From assembly GCF_001659725.1 (NCBI RefSeq), contig NZ_CP015922.1, positions 930,001 through 994,000 of the forward strand: a stretch of DNA of 64,000 nt. Direction: 5' to 3'. Source of the DNA: Polynucleobacter wuianus (GTDB lineage Bacteria > Pseudomonadota > Gammaproteobacteria > Burkholderiales > Burkholderiaceae). The first letter of the stretch is position 1. The number at the start of each line of letters is the position of its first letter. Positions 61,772 to 64,000 of this stretch are shown piece by piece. The notes under the pieces are model-generated. The model had not been told where the DNA came from. It was given only the letters and a program-made list of their open reading frames with translations, and did not search any database. Both the position numbers and the translations under genes were made by a program.

Positions 61772-62740
61772 TTAGGGCCTTAAATCTACTGGCACTGGGT
61801 TCTTCTGCCTAAAAACCAGCTCCAATACCCGACCATTGGCCTCCAGTGACCGAATTCTACCTGGTAGCCACTCGAGGTCTTTTGCTAGCCAAATATCGAC
61901 CTGGCGCTTGTATGGATCATTCTCTCTTTGCATTAATGCGTAATGACGATTTACCGTCTTGCCTAGATTAGCAATGTCCTCGTTTAATGCCTCACCATAA
62001 CTCTTAAATTGCCAATTTTCGAGAGTGTTGTAGTCAACCACAGGAATTTGACGGATGCTACCGGATTCATCCATCTTGCTATCGCCATTTAAGAGCGATG
62101 CTAATTGAAACATCAAGCTAAAGCGATCCTGAGTTCCCGGAACAATTGCAGGCGTAAATTCTGGCTTTTCGGAGAAGTACATCTGCCCTCCTCCCTTTTC
62201 ATCTCGATCAAAACGTGAGTACCTTGGCGCCCTAGTGCCGCGCTGAGACCAATAAATAATGGGGGCAAGGCCATATGAATCAACCGTACCTCGAGACTCA
62301 AAAATAAATGGGCCTACGAATGCATATGGAATATTGATGTACAAACGATAGGAGTTACCGTCAGCAATCCAATCAATTTCAGCCGTTTGATACTTTTGGC
62401 CATCAACATAAGCGTCGTAATAAAGAATGCCTGATTGGGGTAATTTGAATGCAACCCCTGCTTGATCAAAAGATCCGCCCTGTTCACCGGGAACAGGGTT
62501 TTGATTAAAACCTTTTGAGCTTGGATCATCAAGCGTCCTCTTCTTTGGTGCCTTAGCCATCTGAATTTTTTTAGGGGGCTCAACTTTAATTTCTGTTCTG
62601 ATAATGAGATCTTCTGAAATCTCAGGCGGGCTGCCAAAGGGAAAAAATGGAATTCCAAAAAAGAGGATTAAGTGCCCCAGCAAAGAAAGCAGCAAGGCAA
62701 TGAAAATAATCCGCAACGACTGGGTGCGGATTTTGGGCAT
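61772..62740 (-). CDS. DUF3108 family protein
   Basis: 322 aa with an N-terminal TM helix (IIFIALLLSLLGHLILFF), a Pro/Lys-rich linker, then a DUF3108 domain (SGILYYDAYVDGQKYQTAEIDWIADGNSYRLYINI). Envelope protein of unknown function. An ATG at 62740 (MPKIRTQS) is chosen; a GTG at 62755 gives five extra residues. Confidence 0.8.
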   Translation of the reverse strand: MPKIRTQSLRIIFIALLLSLLGHLILFFGIPFFPFGSPPEISEDLIIRTEIKVEPPKKIQMAKAPKKRTLDDPSSKGFNQNPVPGEQGGSFDQAGVAFKLPQSGILYYDAYVDGQKYQTAEIDWIADGNSYRLYINIPYAFVGPFIFESRGTVDSYGLAPIIYWSQRGTRAPRYSRFDRDEKGGGQMYFSEKPEFTPAIVPGTQDRFSLMFQLASLLNGDSKMDESGSIRQIPVVDYNTLENWQFKSYGEALNEDIANLGKTVNRHYALMQRENDPYKRQVDIWLAKDLEWLPGRIRSLEANGRVLELVFRQKNPVPVDLRP

Positions 62741-62766
62741 GAAACTTAATTGCACGGGAGTTCGAT

Positions 62767-63336
62767 TCAGGAAAAGCCCTCAAGCAATCGACTATTTTTT
62801 GGCAAGTTGGCAGCCAAAAAGTCCATCTGATCAGCCAAGATGTTGCGTCCTCTCAAGATCATATCCTCATAAAGGCTTGGCATATAGGGTGTGTAAAGCA
62901 AACCCATACCAGCTTGTTCGGGTGTGCGGTTACCTTTACGCTGATTACAAGGGCGGCAAGAGATGACCAAATTCATCCATGAATATTTTCCACCTCTACT
63001 ATTAGGAATAATGTGCTCGGCTTCCGCTTGGTTCTCATGGATAGTGTCACCACAATAGGCGCATAAACCGCGGTCACGTTTAAAGAGCTTGTGTTTTGTA
63101 ATGACAGGCACAACATCAAAAAGATTGATTTTGGATGTACCTTTTACCGCAATGATGGAGTGAAGCTCGATAACTGACTGAAGCCCACTTGAGCGCGAGA
63201 TACCGCCACGCATTTTCATAATTGGATCACCGAGCGTCCAAAGCACACTGCTATCAGCGTAATGTTTGGTTGCTTCCTCTGCGTTCACCCAACCCTGGGG
63301 AATTCCACCTGCGTCTAATTTCAAGATGCTCAGCAC
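62767..63336 (-). CDS. HNH endonuclease
   Basis: 189 aa. HNH core: DRGLCAYCGDTIHENQAEAEHIIPNSRGGKYSWMNLVISCRPCNQRKGNRT, with the zinc CxxC pairs. N-terminal 70 residues are of unclear type. GTG start has AGGAG at a good distance. This is the common chromosomal, stand-alone HNH family found across betaproteobacteria, with no nearby mobile element. Confidence 0.9.
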   Translation of the reverse strand: MLSILKLDAGGIPQGWVNAEEATKHYADSSVLWTLGDPIMKMRGGISRSSGLQSVIELHSIIAVKGTSKINLFDVVPVITKHKLFKRDRGLCAYCGDTIHENQAEAEHIIPNSRGGKYSWMNLVISCRPCNQRKGNRTPEQAGMGLLYTPYMPSLYEDMILRGRNILADQMDFLAANLPKNSRLLEGFS

Positions 63337-63422
63337 AAACTCTCCTTTCTAGACTGATCTAACAGTAGCTACAGTCGTTTAGATCATCTTACAGAATAAG
63401 TGCTAGGCAATCAATAAAGGGC

Positions 63423-64000
63423 CTATTTGCTGGATATGAAATCTAAGACTTGTGGGAGGTGGTCTGCATAATCGGCGATTCCATGATCGCTACCCTCTAG
63501 CACTAACTGCTTTGCACCAGGGTAAAAATCAACCATCTCATGCCAATCTAGTAGTTCGTCACCCTTAGCGGCAATTAGAAAATAGCGAGCAGGATTGGTA
63601 ATTATCTCCACTTGAAGAGCTCTCAATTCGTCAATGTATTCAGGACGAAAATCAAATGGCTCATCGCTGTCATAAGCAGTCATCATGCCAACATGGGGAG
63701 CAAGCTCACGTGCTGCTCGTACAGCAGGGTTTAATACCACTGCTTTGCAAGCATATTTTTCAGCTAAGTAGTTGGTGTAAAAGCCGCCTAAGGATGATCC
63801 AATGACCGCCAAACAATCTGAGTTAGATTGATCAATATGTGCAGTTACCATATCCATGCTTTCTTTAGGCGAAGCAAGCAGTTGAGGGCAATACCATTCG
63901 ATGGGATTTGCAGCGCTTGATAATGCTTTGATAGCCTCACCAGTCATTACCGCTTTGCTAGATCTTGGCGAAGAACGAAAGCCGTGTAGGTATACAAGAA
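63423..64000 (-). CDS. yqiA: YqiA-like esterase, 5' end cut by window
   Basis: Frame continues through an internal Met at 63947 to the window edge and encodes ...LVYLHGFRSSPRSSKAVMTGEAIKAL, the usual N-terminus of YqiA-type alpha/beta esterases. Nucleophile Ser in GSSLGGFYTNYLAEKY; catalytic His in GSDHGIADYADHLP. At least 191 aa visible. Substrate unknown. Confidence 0.85.
   Translation of the reverse strand, partial: LVYLHGFRSSPRSSKAVMTGEAIKALSSAANPIEWYCPQLLASPKESMDMVTAHIDQSNSDCLAVIGSSLGGFYTNYLAEKYACKAVVLNPAVRAARELAPHVGMMTAYDSDEPFDFRPEYIDELRALQVEIITNPARYFLIAAKGDELLDWHEMVDFYPGAKQLVLEGSDHGIADYADHLPQVLDFISSK

Noticed and set aside
62767..63336. HNH gene as sign of a mobile element or restriction system
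   Set aside because: It belongs to a common stand-alone chromosomal family, and no integrase, methylase or repeat is near.

Overview
The window looks like a chromosomal segment of a freshwater betaproteobacterium of the Burkholderiaceae, most likely Polynucleobacter or a close relative. This rests on moderate GC, compact genes with many ATGA overlaps, and the protein sequences (for example ftsH-folP-glmM-pst-pho order, a PrpE-type synthetase, CarAB and GltIJKL). It is ordinary core genome: no insertion sequences, prophage genes or CRISPR array were seen. The genes at both window edges (a prpE-like gene and a yqiA-like esterase) are cut by the edge.

Layout. 1-12.5 kb is housekeeping: prpE fragment, carAB, greA, a DUF4149 membrane protein, yhbY with a long basic tail, rlmE, ftsH, folP, glmM. 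12.5-33.4 kb is a phosphate-responsive region: pstSCAB-phoU-phoBR, DUF2252, an alkaline phosphatase, two mgtC-like genes, ppx, a lipid-remodelling operon (plcP-like phospholipase C, agt-like glycosyltransferase, dgkA, olsB-like acyltransferase) divergent from an olsA-like acyltransferase, and a ppk2 / CYTH-like / split chrA operon. 33.4-42.9 kb holds a ZnuD-like TonB receptor with a small partner, two tRNAs (Pro-UGG, Arg-UCU), a glutamate/aspartate ABC transporter, small lipoproteins, an EF-hand protein, a fluoroacetate-dehalogenase-like hydrolase, and a second ppk2 with a histone-H1-like gene. 43-64 kb is mixed housekeeping: two MFS carriers, FAD oxidase, wrbA, yihY, aroC, ppiC, bolA, yciB, msrB-selO, thioesterase, NRDE, ygfZ, mltG-tmk-holB-tatD-ankyrin, K+ channel, DUF3108, HNH, yqiA.

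The most interesting signal is regulatory. Sequences resembling the PhoB half-site CTGTCAT at 11-bp spacing lie before pstS, the alkaline phosphatase, ppx, the plcP/olsA divergent operons and ppk2. Read together, they suggest one PhoB-controlled programme: take up Pi, release it from organic esters, make or burn polyphosphate, and strip phosphate from membrane phospholipids while replacing them with glycolipids and ornithine-type lipids. The CYTH-like protein encoded between ppk2 and the ChrA halves is the least understood member. All functional assignments are from reading motifs; no database search was run.
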